A DNA stretch of 64,000 bases from assembly GCF_013410405.1 (NCBI RefSeq), contig NZ_JACCFK010000002.1, forward strand, positions 372,001 through 436,000, read 5' to 3'. Positions 45,768-54,326 of this stretch are shown in pieces (the first letter of the stretch is position 1; the number at the start of each line of letters is the position of its first letter). The notes under the pieces were generated by a model, which searched no databases, had not been told where the DNA came from, and was given only the letters and a program-made list of their open reading frames with translations. A program made the position numbers and the translations under genes. This DNA comes from Amycolatopsis endophytica. Lineage in GTDB: Bacteria; Actinomycetota; Actinomycetes; Mycobacteriales; Pseudonocardiaceae.

Positions 45768-46388
45768 TTACTGCTTCTGGCCGATGCTGTCCACGACCGC
45801 CTCGGCGACGGCCTTCATGGTGGTGCGCCGGTCCATGGCGGTGCGCTGGATCCACCGGAACGCGTCCGGCTCGGTCAGCCCCTGGTTGGTCATGAGCAGG
45901 CCCTTGGCCCTGTCGATGACCTTGCGCGTCTCGAGCCGGTCGGACAGGCTGGCGACCTCGGCCTCCAGCGCCTGCATCTCCGAGTACCGGCTGACGGCCA
46001 GCTCGATCGCGGGTACCAGGTCCCGCTTGTTGAACGGCTTCACCAGGTACGCCATCGTGCCCGCGTCACGGGCGCGCTCGACCAGCTCACGCTGGCTGAA
46101 GGCGGTCAGGATGACCACCGGGGCGATCCGGTCGTTGGTGATCTGGGACGCCGCTTCGATGCCGTCCAGCTTGGGCATCTTGACGTCCAGGATCACGAGG
46201 TCGGGCTTGAGCTCGGCTGCCAGCTTGATGGCCTCTTCGCCGTCGCCTGCCTCGCCGACCACCTGGTATCCCTCTTCGCGCAACATCTCGACGAGGTCAA
46301 GCCTGATGAGTGCTTCGTCTTCGGCGACGAGCACCCGACGCTGCGGAGCGGTGGCCACACCGCTGGCCTCGGTAGCCTCTTCGGTCAC
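45768..46388 (-). CDS. pdtaR: ANTAR-domain response regulator, PdtaR type
   Basis: This 206-residue protein joins a receiver domain (residues about 15-130, phosphoacceptor aspartate in LVILDVKMPKLDG) to an ANTAR RNA-binding domain (about 145-205, RKVIDRAKGLLMTNQGLTEP). It resembles mycobacterial PdtaR (Rv1626), which acts with histidine kinase PdtaS and binds RNA hairpins to prevent termination. No kinase gene is near. I chose GTG at 46388 with AGGAGG upstream; an open frame to 46508 would add residues unlike the family. Confidence 0.92.
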   Translation of the reverse strand: MTEEATEASGVATAPQRRVLVAEDEALIRLDLVEMLREEGYQVVGEAGDGEEAIKLAAELKPDLVILDVKMPKLDGIEAASQITNDRIAPVVILTAFSQRELVERARDAGTMAYLVKPFNKRDLVPAIELAVSRYSEMQALEAEVASLSDRLETRKVIDRAKGLLMTNQGLTEPDAFRWIQRTAMDRRTTMKAVAEAVVDSIGQKQ

Positions 46389-46619
46389 CGGGGTCCTCCT
46401 GCGTGCTCGACGGAATGGGAATCGCGGCTTCGACCGCAGGACGAGCCTACCCGGAACGATCCAGTTAATGGATGGCGTGGACCACGTGCGCAGCATGGTG
46501 TTCACCACGTCGGGTCACGGCGTGTCGGCTGGCTTGTCTTCCCCTGCGGTGACCACTGATCACACAGGGCTACCCCGGTGCTCAGCCCCAGGCCGGGGCG
46601 CGTAAAGTCTGGCTGCACT

Positions 46620-46693
46620 GCCCCCGTAGCCCAACTGGCAGAGGCAACGGATTCAAAACCCGTCCAGTGTGAGTTCGAATCTCACCGGGGGCA
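46620..46693 (+). tRNA. tRNA-Leu(CAA) with short variable loop
   Basis: A 74-base cloverleaf has acceptor arms GCCCCCG and CGGGGGC plus discriminator A. The T-arm is GTGAG-TTCGAAT-CTCAC, and the anticodon loop TTCAAAA gives CAA, which reads the leucine codon UUG. The top anticodon-stem pair next to the loop is a mismatch (A-C). The variable region is only about five bases, whereas bacterial leucine tRNAs normally have a long variable arm. The D-arm GCCC...GAGG is imperfect. A terminator follows. The isotype follows from the anticodon only. Confidence 0.8.
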
Positions 46694-46712
46694 CTCCCCC
46701 AGACCAGTCAGA

Positions 46713-46751
46713 ATCGGCCCCTCACCTGCACGAACAGGACGAGGGGCCGAT
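46713..46751 (+). terminator. Terminator after tRNA
   Basis: Arms ATCGGCCCCTC and GAGGGGCCGAT pair perfectly over 11 bp around a 17-base loop, followed by CTTGTACT. It lies 20 bases after the tRNA and probably ends its transcript. Confidence 0.75.
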
Positions 46752-46806
46752 CTTGTACTGTCCGGCTGACTCCGGGTCTGTCCAGCCCTCGCCGGGCGTT
46801 CACGGT

Positions 46807-46975
46807 TTATTCGCGGTCCACGTCTTCGACTCCGAGAGCGCGCTCGATGCGCTGCCGGGCGCTCGCCTCCTGCCCGGCCACGATCTTGGCGTAGATCCGG
46901 TGCAGGACGGCGACCGAATGCCCGGCCCACTCGGCTACCTGCGTCGGAGGCGCGCCCGCGGCCATCACGCGGTCC
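46807..46975 (-). pseudogene. C-terminal remnant of a tyrosine recombinase (integrase)
   Basis: The minus strand reads VMAAGAPPTQVAEWAGHS, followed by VAVLHRIYAKIVAGQEASAR. This matches the end of phage-type integrases, with the HS..VL...YAK arrangement around the nucleophile tyrosine. Only about 55 residues remain and the catalytic core is missing. It lies 55 bases beyond a tRNA terminator, a usual place for integration. I see no second copy of the tRNA 3' end within the window. Confidence 0.65.
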
Positions 46976-47152
46976 TGGGGTGTCGACCGCTTCGGCGACG
47001 ACCAGCAGGCCGCACGCAAGCGAGTCCGGGTCGCTACCGCGGGCGTCTTCACCTAGCCGGAGCACCCAGCCAACGGGGAGCGCGGCACAGGCCACGAAAC
47101 CGTCCGGACGCACCAGCAAACCGCTCAGGCCACTGCCCTTCGCCTGCCCCAC
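46976..47152 (-). pseudogene. Possible remnant of an FAD-dependent monooxygenase C-terminus
   Basis: The minus strand contains GLSGLLVRPDGFVACAAL, similar to the LLVRPDGxVAW end of aromatic-ring FAD hydroxylases, joined to the integrase remnant near 46975. No start or catalytic domain is present. The adjacent stretch 47153-47368 has no gene that I recognise and appears to be further debris. Confidence 0.3.
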
Positions 47153-47368
47153 ACCAACTCCCAGACGCGTTCATACGCCTTCGCCAGTTGGCCGAGCTTC
47201 TCGTTCCCAGCGAAGTCGGCCGGCAGAGCCTGTCCCCCGCGGGCGTGGTCGGCCAGCCGACGGCCGCTACTCCTCGCCCGAACACCGGGCTGTCTCGAAC
47301 CCGAAGCAACGGCTCCACGTAACCCCTTGGGCGGTACGCGTCGAGGTGATTCCGGCTGGCCCGGCGTG

Positions 47369-47986
47369 CTACGCCTGGCCGGAGTCGCCCGCGAGCCGCT
47401 GGACCATTTGCTCGTATATGGCACCGGCTCGGGTGTCCAACTCGTTCACGTCGATGCCCAGCTCGCGGGCGATCGTCTCGCGGAAGATGCTGTAGCCCAG
47501 GTAGGTGACCGCCGTCATGGCATGGACAACCTCTCCGTCGGCGTCGGCGGGCAGGGTTCCGGCGGCCTGGTCCTTCTCCAGCGCTTCCCGCGTTCTCGCC
47601 AGCTCCGGGAACAGCGTGAGCTCCTCGTCGCCTTCGAGGGCGAGCAGGGCCTCGAGCTTCGGAATGTCGCTGTGCTGGAGCGCCCACTTCCACATCGCGA
47701 TCCTGCGCCGCGCGAACGGCTGCGCCCAGTGAGCGGGGCGTTCGGCCATCGATTGGCGGAGCAGCCGGGCGATCGCCGCTCTCAGCAGGGCTTCCCGCGA
47801 ACCGAAGTACTGGTAGATCTGCCCGTGGTTCACCCCGGCTTCCGCGGCGACGTCGCGAAGGGTGATTCCCTCAAGGAGACCGTCTCGGCGAAGGATGCGC
47901 ATGGCGGCGTCAAGGAGATCGGACTCCGTCTCCTCCCGGGTACGGCGTCGGCGTCGTCGCGTGGCTGAACCCGCCTGCTCGGTCAT
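47369..47986 (-). CDS. TetR family transcriptional regulator
   Basis: This 205-residue protein begins with an arginine-rich segment and then a TetR HTH at about residues 38-65, with TLRDVAAEAGVNHGQIYQYF. It is divergent from the CaiB/transporter/acyl-CoA dehydrogenase set, and a direct repeat lies between them, so it is the likely repressor of that set. The ligand could be a CoA ester or free acid, by inference. Confidence 0.9.
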   Translation of the reverse strand: MTEQAGSATRRRRRRTREETESDLLDAAMRILRRDGLLEGITLRDVAAEAGVNHGQIYQYFGSREALLRAAIARLLRQSMAERPAHWAQPFARRRIAMWKWALQHSDIPKLEALLALEGDEELTLFPELARTREALEKDQAAGTLPADADGEVVHAMTAVTYLGYSIFRETIARELGIDVNELDTRAGAIYEQMVQRLAGDSGQA

Positions 47987-48040
47987 CCATTCCCCATTCG
48001 GCGCTTGACGTTCCCTCGAAAGTCAGCCTAGCATACGATC

Positions 48041-48064
48041 CGTTATTAACGCTTCGTTATTAAC
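48041..48064. promoter_or_regulatory. Direct-repeat operator upstream of CoA-transferase gene
   Basis: CGTTATTAAC occurs twice, at 48041-48050 and 48055-48064, with a 14-base period. It lies in the divergent gap between the TetR gene and the CaiB gene and is strikingly AT-rich. Each copy contains the near-palindrome TTATTAA. It probably overlaps promoter or operator sequences. Confidence 0.6.
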
Positions 48065-48086
48065 AGTACGTACACGAGGAGTGTTC

Positions 48087-49295
48087 GTGGCTGATTCACG
48101 ACTACCGCTCGCCGGCATCAAGGTGCTCGATCTGGCCACCGTGCTGGCGGCACCGGTCACGGCGACGATGCTGGGCGACTTCGGCGCCGAGGTGGTGAAG
48201 GTCGAGCAACCGGAAGTGGGCGACTTCACCCGCAACGGTCCCGGATCCTCCGCACCCGGGCGACGGTCGCTCCAGTGGGTGCAGGAGGGCCGCAACAAGA
48301 AGTCGGTCACGATCGATCTGCGCAGCGAGCGAGGGCAGCGGCTCGTGCGCGAGCTCGTTCCGCATTTCGACGTGGTAGTCATGAACTTCCGCCCGCCGAC
48401 ACTGGAGAAGTGGGAGCTGACTCCTGGATCCATGGCGGTGCTCAATCCCCAGGCCGTGATCGTCCAGATCACCGGCTATGGAATGTCCGGACCGTACAGC
48501 GAAAGGGGCGCCTTCGACCGGATCGCGAGCGCTTTCGCCGGACTCACCTACGTCAGCGGCGAGCCGGAGTCCGAACCAACCCGCACCGGCTACGCCGTGA
48601 TCGATTATATGGCTGCGTATCTGGCGTCATTCGCCACGGTCACCGCGCTCTACGACCGCGACCACAACGGCGGCACCGGTCAGGTCATCGATCTCGGCCT
48701 CTATGAGGCGGGTTTTCGCGCGTCGGAGAACGCCTTGCAGACGCATGCGGTCTTCGGCGAGGTCCGCGAACGCCGAGGGAACCGCAATGACCAGATCGTT
48801 CCGGCGAGCGACTTCGCGACCGCCGACGGACGGCGAATCTCGATCCACGCCGGCACCGAAAGCCTGTTCCGCAAGCTGATGGGCGCCATGGATCGTCGCG
48901 AACTTGTCGCAGACGACCGGTTCAGCACACGCGAAGAACGCATCGAACATCAGGACGAGCTCTACGCCGCGATCGCGGACTGGGCCCGGACCCAGAACGC
49001 CGACGAGGCGGCCCACCGCCTCAACGACGCGGGGGTGCCCGCGTCACCGGTCATGAGCATCGCCGACATCGCCGAAGACCCGCACTACCGGGAGCGCGGC
49101 ACCATTACGACCGTCTCCGACGCGGACTGGGGTCCACTGCCGATGGTCGCACCGTTGCCCAAGCTCAGCGCCACCCCGGGACGCATCCGCTCGCTCGGGC
49201 CCAGGCTCGGTGAGCACACCGACAGCGTGCTCACCGAAGTGCTCGGACTCGAGCCTCATGACGTCGACCAGCTCCGCGCCGACGGCGTGATCTGA
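48087..49295 (+). CDS. CaiB/BaiF family CoA-transferase
   Basis: This 402-residue class III CoA transferase begins with LPLAGIKVLDLATVLAAPV and has ATMLGDFGAEVVKVEQPEVG near residue 28. ITGYGMSGPYSERGAFDRI follows near 130, then TGYAVIDYMAAYLASFA, in which the aspartate is the probable acyl carrier. It moves CoA between carboxylic acids. I prefer the GTG at 48087 because GAGGAG ends six bases before it; another GTG is at 48081. It leads a set with a permease and an acyl-CoA dehydrogenase. Confidence 0.93.
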   Translation: MADSRLPLAGIKVLDLATVLAAPVTATMLGDFGAEVVKVEQPEVGDFTRNGPGSSAPGRRSLQWVQEGRNKKSVTIDLRSERGQRLVRELVPHFDVVVMNFRPPTLEKWELTPGSMAVLNPQAVIVQITGYGMSGPYSERGAFDRIASAFAGLTYVSGEPESEPTRTGYAVIDYMAAYLASFATVTALYDRDHNGGTGQVIDLGLYEAGFRASENALQTHAVFGEVRERRGNRNDQIVPASDFATADGRRISIHAGTESLFRKLMGAMDRRELVADDRFSTREERIEHQDELYAAIADWARTQNADEAAHRLNDAGVPASPVMSIADIAEDPHYRERGTITTVSDADWGPLPMVAPLPKLSATPGRIRSLGPRLGEHTDSVLTEVLGLEPHDVDQLRADGVI

Positions 49296-49340
49296 AACCG
49301 TTCCAGCAAGGGCCCCGCAACGACGCAGAAGGTCTGACCC

Positions 49341-50705
49341 ATGGACGCCGCAACCCTGTCAATACTGATACTCGCGCTGCTGTTTCTCGGCGCGTTCATT
49401 CCACGCTTCAGTCTCGCCGTGGCTGCTCTTCCCGCGGCCGCGCTCGTGGCGGTCGTCGCCGGCGTGAGCATCGATCAGCTTCTGGAATTCTTCCCCGCCG
49501 ACTTCTTCGTCCTGATCGTCGGCATCACCGCCTTCTTCGCCGTGGCGAAGACAAGCGGAGCGACCGACTGGCTGCTGGCGGCCGCACTCCGCCCGATCGG
49601 CGACAGGACCATCCTCGTTCCCTTGCTGTTGTTCGCGGTCGGCGCACTCATCACCGCGATCGGCACCTTTCCGGCGGCGGGAATCGCCATCATGGCGCCG
49701 ATCACCCTCGGTGTCGCAGCGCAACGCGGCCTGCCGCCGATCCTGCTGTGCCTGACCATGCTCAACGGAATCACCTGCGGTCTGTTCTCCCCGATCGCGG
49801 TATTCGGCTCGGCCGTCCCACGGATGCTGACGAAAGCCGGTATCGACATGCCGTCGGAAACCGGCCCGGCACTGTTCCTGGCCTCACTCGGCACCGGCCT
49901 CGTCCTGTGCCTGATCGTCATGGCGGCCGGGCGACGGTCCCTCCGCGCGGCCGCCACCAGCGCCGGGTCTGCCGGCCAGTCCGCGCCGAACCCGATACCC
50001 GCGTCCGGCGACGAGGTCCTGCCAGGCCACACCGTGACAAGCCCGGAAGGCGGCACACCCACCGCTGTACTGTCCCGCCCCCTCGCCGCGACCCAACCGG
50101 CGGCGCGGGCGCCGAAACCCAGCTCGCTCACCCTGGGCAGCGTCGCCATCGCCCTCATCGTCCTGGTGATCGGTGGCGCCGTCTTCCAGCTGAATCTGGG
50201 ACTGCTCGGGCTGGCCCTCGCGCTCGCGCTTCAACTGCTGCTGCGGATCCAACCCTCGGTGATCATCGGGCACCTCCCGTGGGAGATCGTTCTTCTCATC
50301 GCGGGTCTGCTCACCTACATCGGCCTGATGCAGCATCTGGGGGCTTTCCAGCGCATCACCCGCGTGCTCACCATCGCCGGCTCCCCCACACTGTCCCTGC
50401 TCGCCGTCTGCCTCATCGTCGGCGTCACCTCGTTCTTCGCATCCTCACTGGCGGTGATCGCTACCGGAGTGCCGCTGATCGCTCCACTCGTCGCCGCTGG
50501 TGTCTCCCCCGTCAACGCGATCATCGCGGTCGGCTTGTCGGCCGTGCTGGTCGACGTCAATCCGCTCGGCATCACCGGTGGGCTGCTGCTCGGCGCCGCC
50601 GCCCCTGAACAGCGACAACGGCTTTTCCGCCACCTGCTCATCTATGGCATGTGCTCGATCGTGCTCGGCCCGCTCCTCGCCTGGGCCGCGTTCGGAACCT
50701 GGTAG
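49341..50705 (+). CDS. SLC13/MatC-like carboxylate transporter
   Basis: This 454-residue protein has about eleven hydrophobic segments. A central polar stretch (about residues 195-270, rich in Ser, Ala and Pro) separates two halves, as in ion-transporter-superfamily dicarboxylate carriers. FFPADFFVLIVGITAFFAVA and the late VDVNPLGITGGLLLGAAAPE fit the MatC/DASS group. It would import the acid that the CoA-transferase then activates. The substrate is inferred only from neighbours. Confidence 0.82.
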   Translation: MDAATLSILILALLFLGAFIPRFSLAVAALPAAALVAVVAGVSIDQLLEFFPADFFVLIVGITAFFAVAKTSGATDWLLAAALRPIGDRTILVPLLLFAVGALITAIGTFPAAGIAIMAPITLGVAAQRGLPPILLCLTMLNGITCGLFSPIAVFGSAVPRMLTKAGIDMPSETGPALFLASLGTGLVLCLIVMAAGRRSLRAAATSAGSAGQSAPNPIPASGDEVLPGHTVTSPEGGTPTAVLSRPLAATQPAARAPKPSSLTLGSVAIALIVLVIGGAVFQLNLGLLGLALALALQLLLRIQPSVIIGHLPWEIVLLIAGLLTYIGLMQHLGAFQRITRVLTIAGSPTLSLLAVCLIVGVTSFFASSLAVIATGVPLIAPLVAAGVSPVNAIIAVGLSAVLVDVNPLGITGGLLLGAAAPEQRQRLFRHLLIYGMCSIVLGPLLAWAAFGTW

Positions 50706-50731
50706 CAACTCGTCCCGCTGGAGTCGCCGAC

Positions 50732-51883
50732 GTGAAACGAACCTTGTTCGACGAAGACCACGAGGCCTTCCGGGCGATGGTCAGGTCCTTCGTCGCGAAG
50801 GAGATCGAACCGGGCCTGCCCGCCTGGGAGCGGACCGGGGTGGTGGATCGGGAACTGTACGCGAAGGCGGGTAAGGCGGGCATCCTCGGTATCGATGTCG
50901 CCGAGGAGTTCGGCGGCGGCGGCATTCATGACTTCCGGTTCAACCTGGTCGTCATCGAGGAACTCTGCCGCGCGGGCGCGGTGTCGCTGACCATGAACTT
51001 CAGCGGGTTCAACGACCTCGTCGCACCGTATCTGAACGAACTCGCCACCCCCGGGCAGAAGCGGCGCTGGCTCCCGGGACTGTGCACCGGCAAGACCGTC
51101 GCGGCGATCGCGATGACGGAACCGGAAGCGGGCAGCGACCTCAAGGCGATGCGCACCACCGCCGTGCGCGACGGGGACATCTACATCGTCAACGGGGCCA
51201 AAACCTTCATCAGTAACGGACTACTCGCCGACACCGTCATCACCGTGGTCTCCACTGATCCCGCCGCCGGCCGCGACGGACTGAGCCTGCTCGTTCTCGA
51301 ACGAGGCATGCCGGGATTCGAGCGAGGGCGCAAGCTCGACAAGCTCGGCCTGCGAGCACAGGACACCGCCGAGCTGTCGTTCACCGATGTCCGTGTACCT
51401 GCCGGAAACCTTCTCGGGAAGGAGGGGCACGGGTTCGGCTACCTCATGCAGAACCTGCCACAAGAACGCCTCAGCGTCGCCGCCGCAGCGGTCGCGTGCA
51501 TGGAACGGACCTTCTCCGGCACACTCGCCCACGTCCGTGAACGGGAAGCGTTCGGGCGCAAAGTCGCGGACTTCCAAGCGGTCCGGTTCGACCTTGCGGA
51601 ACTGGCGACGGAAATCCAGGCTGCACGTGTCTTCCTGGATCGCTGCGTCGAGGAACTGGTCGCTGGCCGCCTCACCGGCGCCGACGCCGCCATGGTCAAA
51701 CTCTGGACGACAGAACTGCAGCAAACCGTCGTGCAGCGCTGCCTCCAACTCCACGGCGGCTACGGCTACATCCGCGAATACGACGTGGCACGGGATTTCC
51801 TCGACGCGCGGGCGAGCACGATCTACGCCGGGACATCCCAGATCATGAAAGAGGTCATCGGCCGCTCGCTGTGGGGCAGATGA
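50732..51883 (+). CDS. Acyl-CoA dehydrogenase
   Basis: This 383-residue flavoenzyme has the standard ACAD blocks AIAMTEPEAGSDLKAMRTTA near residue 130, RKLDKLGLRAQDTAELSFTD near 200, and QLHGGYGYIREYDVARDFLD near 345. The motif after this reads IYAGTSQI, so the common catalytic glutamate (YEGT) is alanine. This is known for long-chain and isovaleryl types, which place the base elsewhere. The GTG start at 50732 lies 26 bases after the transporter stop, so the three genes form an operon for an organic acid. Confidence 0.93.
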   Translation: MKRTLFDEDHEAFRAMVRSFVAKEIEPGLPAWERTGVVDRELYAKAGKAGILGIDVAEEFGGGGIHDFRFNLVVIEELCRAGAVSLTMNFSGFNDLVAPYLNELATPGQKRRWLPGLCTGKTVAAIAMTEPEAGSDLKAMRTTAVRDGDIYIVNGAKTFISNGLLADTVITVVSTDPAAGRDGLSLLVLERGMPGFERGRKLDKLGLRAQDTAELSFTDVRVPAGNLLGKEGHGFGYLMQNLPQERLSVAAAAVACMERTFSGTLAHVREREAFGRKVADFQAVRFDLAELATEIQAARVFLDRCVEELVAGRLTGADAAMVKLWTTELQQTVVQRCLQLHGGYGYIREYDVARDFLDARASTIYAGTSQIMKEVIGRSLWGR

Positions 51884-51969
51884 GTCACACCTGCGCCTCG
51901 GTCGAAGCGTTGGTCCAGATCGGGCAGTGCGGTCGTCGGCGGGTGCAGCGCGCGGAACACCGAGCCGCG

Positions 51970-52170
51970 CATGGCAAATGCCCGCTCGGGTGGCCTCGAC
52001 GTCGAGCCCGATCGCGAGTCCTGCCTTCCGGCGCCGGGCGTCCCGAGCAGGATCACGTTCTCCGCATCGGCGACGAACGTCCGGAAGGTGAAAACACCGC
52101 TCGTCGATCACGTCGCGATCCTGATCCGCGTACGCCCCGTGCACCCGATCGAGAAACTCAGCCTGCGACT
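51970..52170 (-). pseudogene. Frameshifted remnant of an IstB-like ATPase (IS21 family)
   Basis: On the minus strand, FTFRTFVADAENVILLGTPG corresponds to the N-terminal strand and Walker A of IstB helper ATPases (usually NVLLLGPPGTGKTHLA). The reading shifts frame just after GTPGAG and continues as LAIGLDVEATRAGICHA, matching HLAIALGxxA. The rest of the gene is gone, cut near the acyl-CoA dehydrogenase end. This points to a former IS21-type insertion. Confidence 0.55.
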
Positions 52171-52220
52171 ACGCCGCCCGTTCGGGCGGCGCACGCCGGT
52201 TTCGACTCGGGTGGACAGAG

Positions 52221-52251
52221 GCGGGTGCGGCTTCTGCCGAGCCGCACCCGC
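52221..52251. terminator. Hairpin in decayed region
   Basis: Arms GCGGGTGCGGC and GCCGCACCCGC form a perfect 11-bp stem with a 9-base loop. It may be the terminator of the upstream acyl-CoA dehydrogenase transcript or of a lost gene. Confidence 0.6.
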
Positions 52252-52548
52252 CCTTGCTCGTCGACGGCCTCGCGGTCAGCGACCCACTGTGCGCGCCCTC
52301 GGCCACGCCGGACTCGTGCGTGTCGCGCGGCCCGGCGCGAATGATGATCAGGGGTGTGAACCTCGGATCCGCGGGCAGCGCACGTCGTTTCGCGGACGTT
52401 GCGGTGCGGAAAATGGCTCAGGTGGATCGATCGTCTCGGCTAACGTGCTTCCTGGACACGGGCTCTTGCCACCCATGGCAACATTCTCCGGGAGGTCCCC
52501 GAATGCCCACTGTGCAGCAGCCATCGGGTCGAGGGCGCACGGTCGCTG

Positions 52549-52690
52549 CGCCATCCTGGTCGACAACGGCGGGATCTTCCCGTTCGTCGACATCTCAGAG
52601 CTCACCTACGACACCTGGCGCAGAGTGCTGTCGGTGAACCTCGACTCGCAGTTCCTCATGACGCAGGCTGTACTGCCTGTCCGCTTCTGA
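52549..52690 (+). pseudogene. Internal fragment of a short-chain dehydrogenase
   Basis: The plus strand reads AILVDNGGIFPFVDISELTY, followed by DTWRRVLSVNLDSQFLMTQA. This is the NNAG to NLxxxF section of an SDR, with NNAG altered to DNGG. The N-terminal dinucleotide fold and the YxxxK part are both absent, and a stop follows at PVRF. It is a broken gene. Confidence 0.7.
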
Positions 52691-52740
52691 AGCCCAGTCA
52701 ATACACAACGGAGTGTGTCGGATGGACAGCACGACGGGCG

Positions 52741-52965
52741 CGCAGCGCCCCCGAAACCGACTTCGATCACCACGACGCAAGCTTGAGCCGCGACGACGTG
52801 CTCGACGTGTGCACCTCGATGCGAGAGCAGTGCCCTGTCACACGCAGTTCCGCGCACGACGGTTACTTCAATGTCACGCGTTACGGGGGCGCCGAGCATG
52901 AGGCATGGCGGAAGGCCATGCAGGCTCCCCTTGTCCCGGTCACAAGCGGGCGGGGCTCGCGGTGA
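52741..52965 (+). pseudogene. N-terminal remnant of a cytochrome P450
   Basis: The plus strand reads FDHHDASLSRDDVLDVCTSM, then REQCPVTRSSAHDGYFNVTR and YGGAEHEAW. This is the typical beginning of bacterial P450s (FDHHSPEF... RERCPVARSxxxGGFWxLTRY). Nothing of the heme-binding region is present. The remnant stops near 52965. Confidence 0.65.
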
Positions 52966-53165
52966 ACGGCGGCGCCCTCGTCGACCGCTGCCCGCGCACG
53001 TCCGATCCGGACATCTTCGCGATGGTGACTGTGCGTCCTACCGGTACCGGAACCGGCGAGCCCGGCACGAATGCGTCGAAAACGCCGTCGGCCGGGCGCA
53101 CGCCGTGGCCGGCACGCTGACCTCCGGCGAATCGCCACCTCACCGGCGGATGCCGGTCGGTTGCG
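52953..53165 (+). pseudogene. C-terminal remnant of a ferredoxin reductase
   Basis: The reading GLAVNGGALVDRCPRTSDPD with IFAM matches VDxxLRTSDPDIxAxGD of rubredoxin/ferredoxin reductases. After a frameshift, RHECVENAVGRAHAVAGTL matches RxEsVxNAxxQAxxaAxxL of the same family. P450 systems use such reductases, and the adjoining remnant is a P450. The two together suggest that a P450 operon was lost here. No intact ferredoxin is seen. Confidence 0.6.
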
Positions 53166-53197
53166 GTTCTCAGGCTCAAGTGGAAGGAAACTAAGGA

Positions 53198-54247
53198 ATG
53201 CGATTCGGGGTACTCTATGATCTCCGCAACCCCGCGAGGCCCGGCTGGCACCGCCCATGGTCCCAGTTCTACAGTGGCGCGTTCGAACACATGCAAGAGA
53301 TGGAGAACGTCGGATTCGACGCGGTCAGCCTGAGTGAGCATCACGGCGACCCGGACGGATACAACCCGGGACTTCCGGTGACGCTGACCGCGGCCGCGCA
53401 CCACACCAACAGGATACGCATCGGTACCAACATCATCCAGGTGCCGTTCTACCACCCGGTCCTCCTCGCCGAGCAACTCGCCGTGATCGACATCTTGTCC
53501 GGCGGCCGCCTCGATGTCGGCCTGGGTCAGGTCGGGCCGACCTTCAACATGGAATTCCCGATGCTGGGGGTGAATCCGAAGTTCCGGCCGAGTCTGCTTG
53601 ACGAGGGCATTGACATCATGCTGAGGTGCTGGAGCTCGGACGAGCCCTTCAGCTATCACGGCAAGCGCTGGCATCTCGACGATGTGTGGATCAACCCGAA
53701 ACCGATGCAAAATCCGTTGCCGGTATGGGTTGTCGCGGCGTTCTCCGCGGCGGCGATGGACCGGGTTGCGAAGCGGGGGCTGAATGTCGGTGGGCTCGGC
53801 GGGTTTTTCCAGGGGCTGACCGGTGGGCCGACGTGGCAGAAATGGCTGGCCGGCTGGCGGGAGGCGTGTGTCCGCAACGGAAGGCAGCCCAACTACGCGA
53901 AGATCCACACGTTCGGGACCTGCTACGTCACCGATGACCCGGAGCGGGCCTGGGCGAAGCACCGTGAAGGAATCTTCGAGCATTTCCATTACCGCCGGGG
54001 AGATGTGCACCCGTACAGCTCGTTACTGATGGACGCGCCGCCGACCAAACCCGAGGACATCCCGAACTGGGAGCGGATCTTCCAGACACCGGACCAGGCC
54101 ATCGCGGAACTCCGCGCCACATACGAAGAGGGCGGGCCTGACGAACTTCATCTGATGGCCACCCGGCACGGGATGACCTGGGAGGAATCGGCCGGTTACC
54201 TGCGAAACTTCGCCGAGAAGGTCATTCCCGCCGTACGGGACATGTGA
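53198..54247 (+). CDS. LLM-class flavin-dependent oxidoreductase
   Basis: This 349-residue protein is a bacterial-luciferase-like TIM barrel, with MRFGVLYDLRNPA, GFDAVSLSEHHGDPDGYNPG near residue 38 and NRIRIGTNIIQVPFYHPVLL near 70. LSGGRLDVGLGQVGPTFNME follows near 107. The HH pair in SEHHGDP is typical of FMN-dependent monooxygenases. It needs reduced flavin, perhaps from the reductase encoded at 56654-57238. It is intact within a decayed stretch and converges on an AraC gene. Confidence 0.9.
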   Translation: MRFGVLYDLRNPARPGWHRPWSQFYSGAFEHMQEMENVGFDAVSLSEHHGDPDGYNPGLPVTLTAAAHHTNRIRIGTNIIQVPFYHPVLLAEQLAVIDILSGGRLDVGLGQVGPTFNMEFPMLGVNPKFRPSLLDEGIDIMLRCWSSDEPFSYHGKRWHLDDVWINPKPMQNPLPVWVVAAFSAAAMDRVAKRGLNVGGLGGFFQGLTGGPTWQKWLAGWREACVRNGRQPNYAKIHTFGTCYVTDDPERAWAKHREGIFEHFHYRRGDVHPYSSLLMDAPPTKPEDIPNWERIFQTPDQAIAELRATYEEGGPDELHLMATRHGMTWEESAGYLRNFAEKVIPAVRDM

Positions 54248-54261
54248 GGCTGCTCTCGGAT

Positions 54262-54297
54262 CGCTCGTGGCTGCGCAGACATGCGCAGCCACGAGCG
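54262..54297. terminator. Bidirectional terminator
   Basis: Perfect 16-bp arms, CGCTCGTGGCTGCGCA and its complement, around a GACA loop lie between the LLM gene and the convergent AraC gene. The stem is strong and should stop both transcripts. Confidence 0.8.
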
Positions 54298-54326
54298 CTC
54301 GCCACGACACGACACAGCTGTGGCCC

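Noticed and set aside
46807..53197. Intact prophage or integrative element
   Set aside because: Only a recombinase end and an IstB remnant are found. No capsid, tail, relaxase or replication genes are seen.
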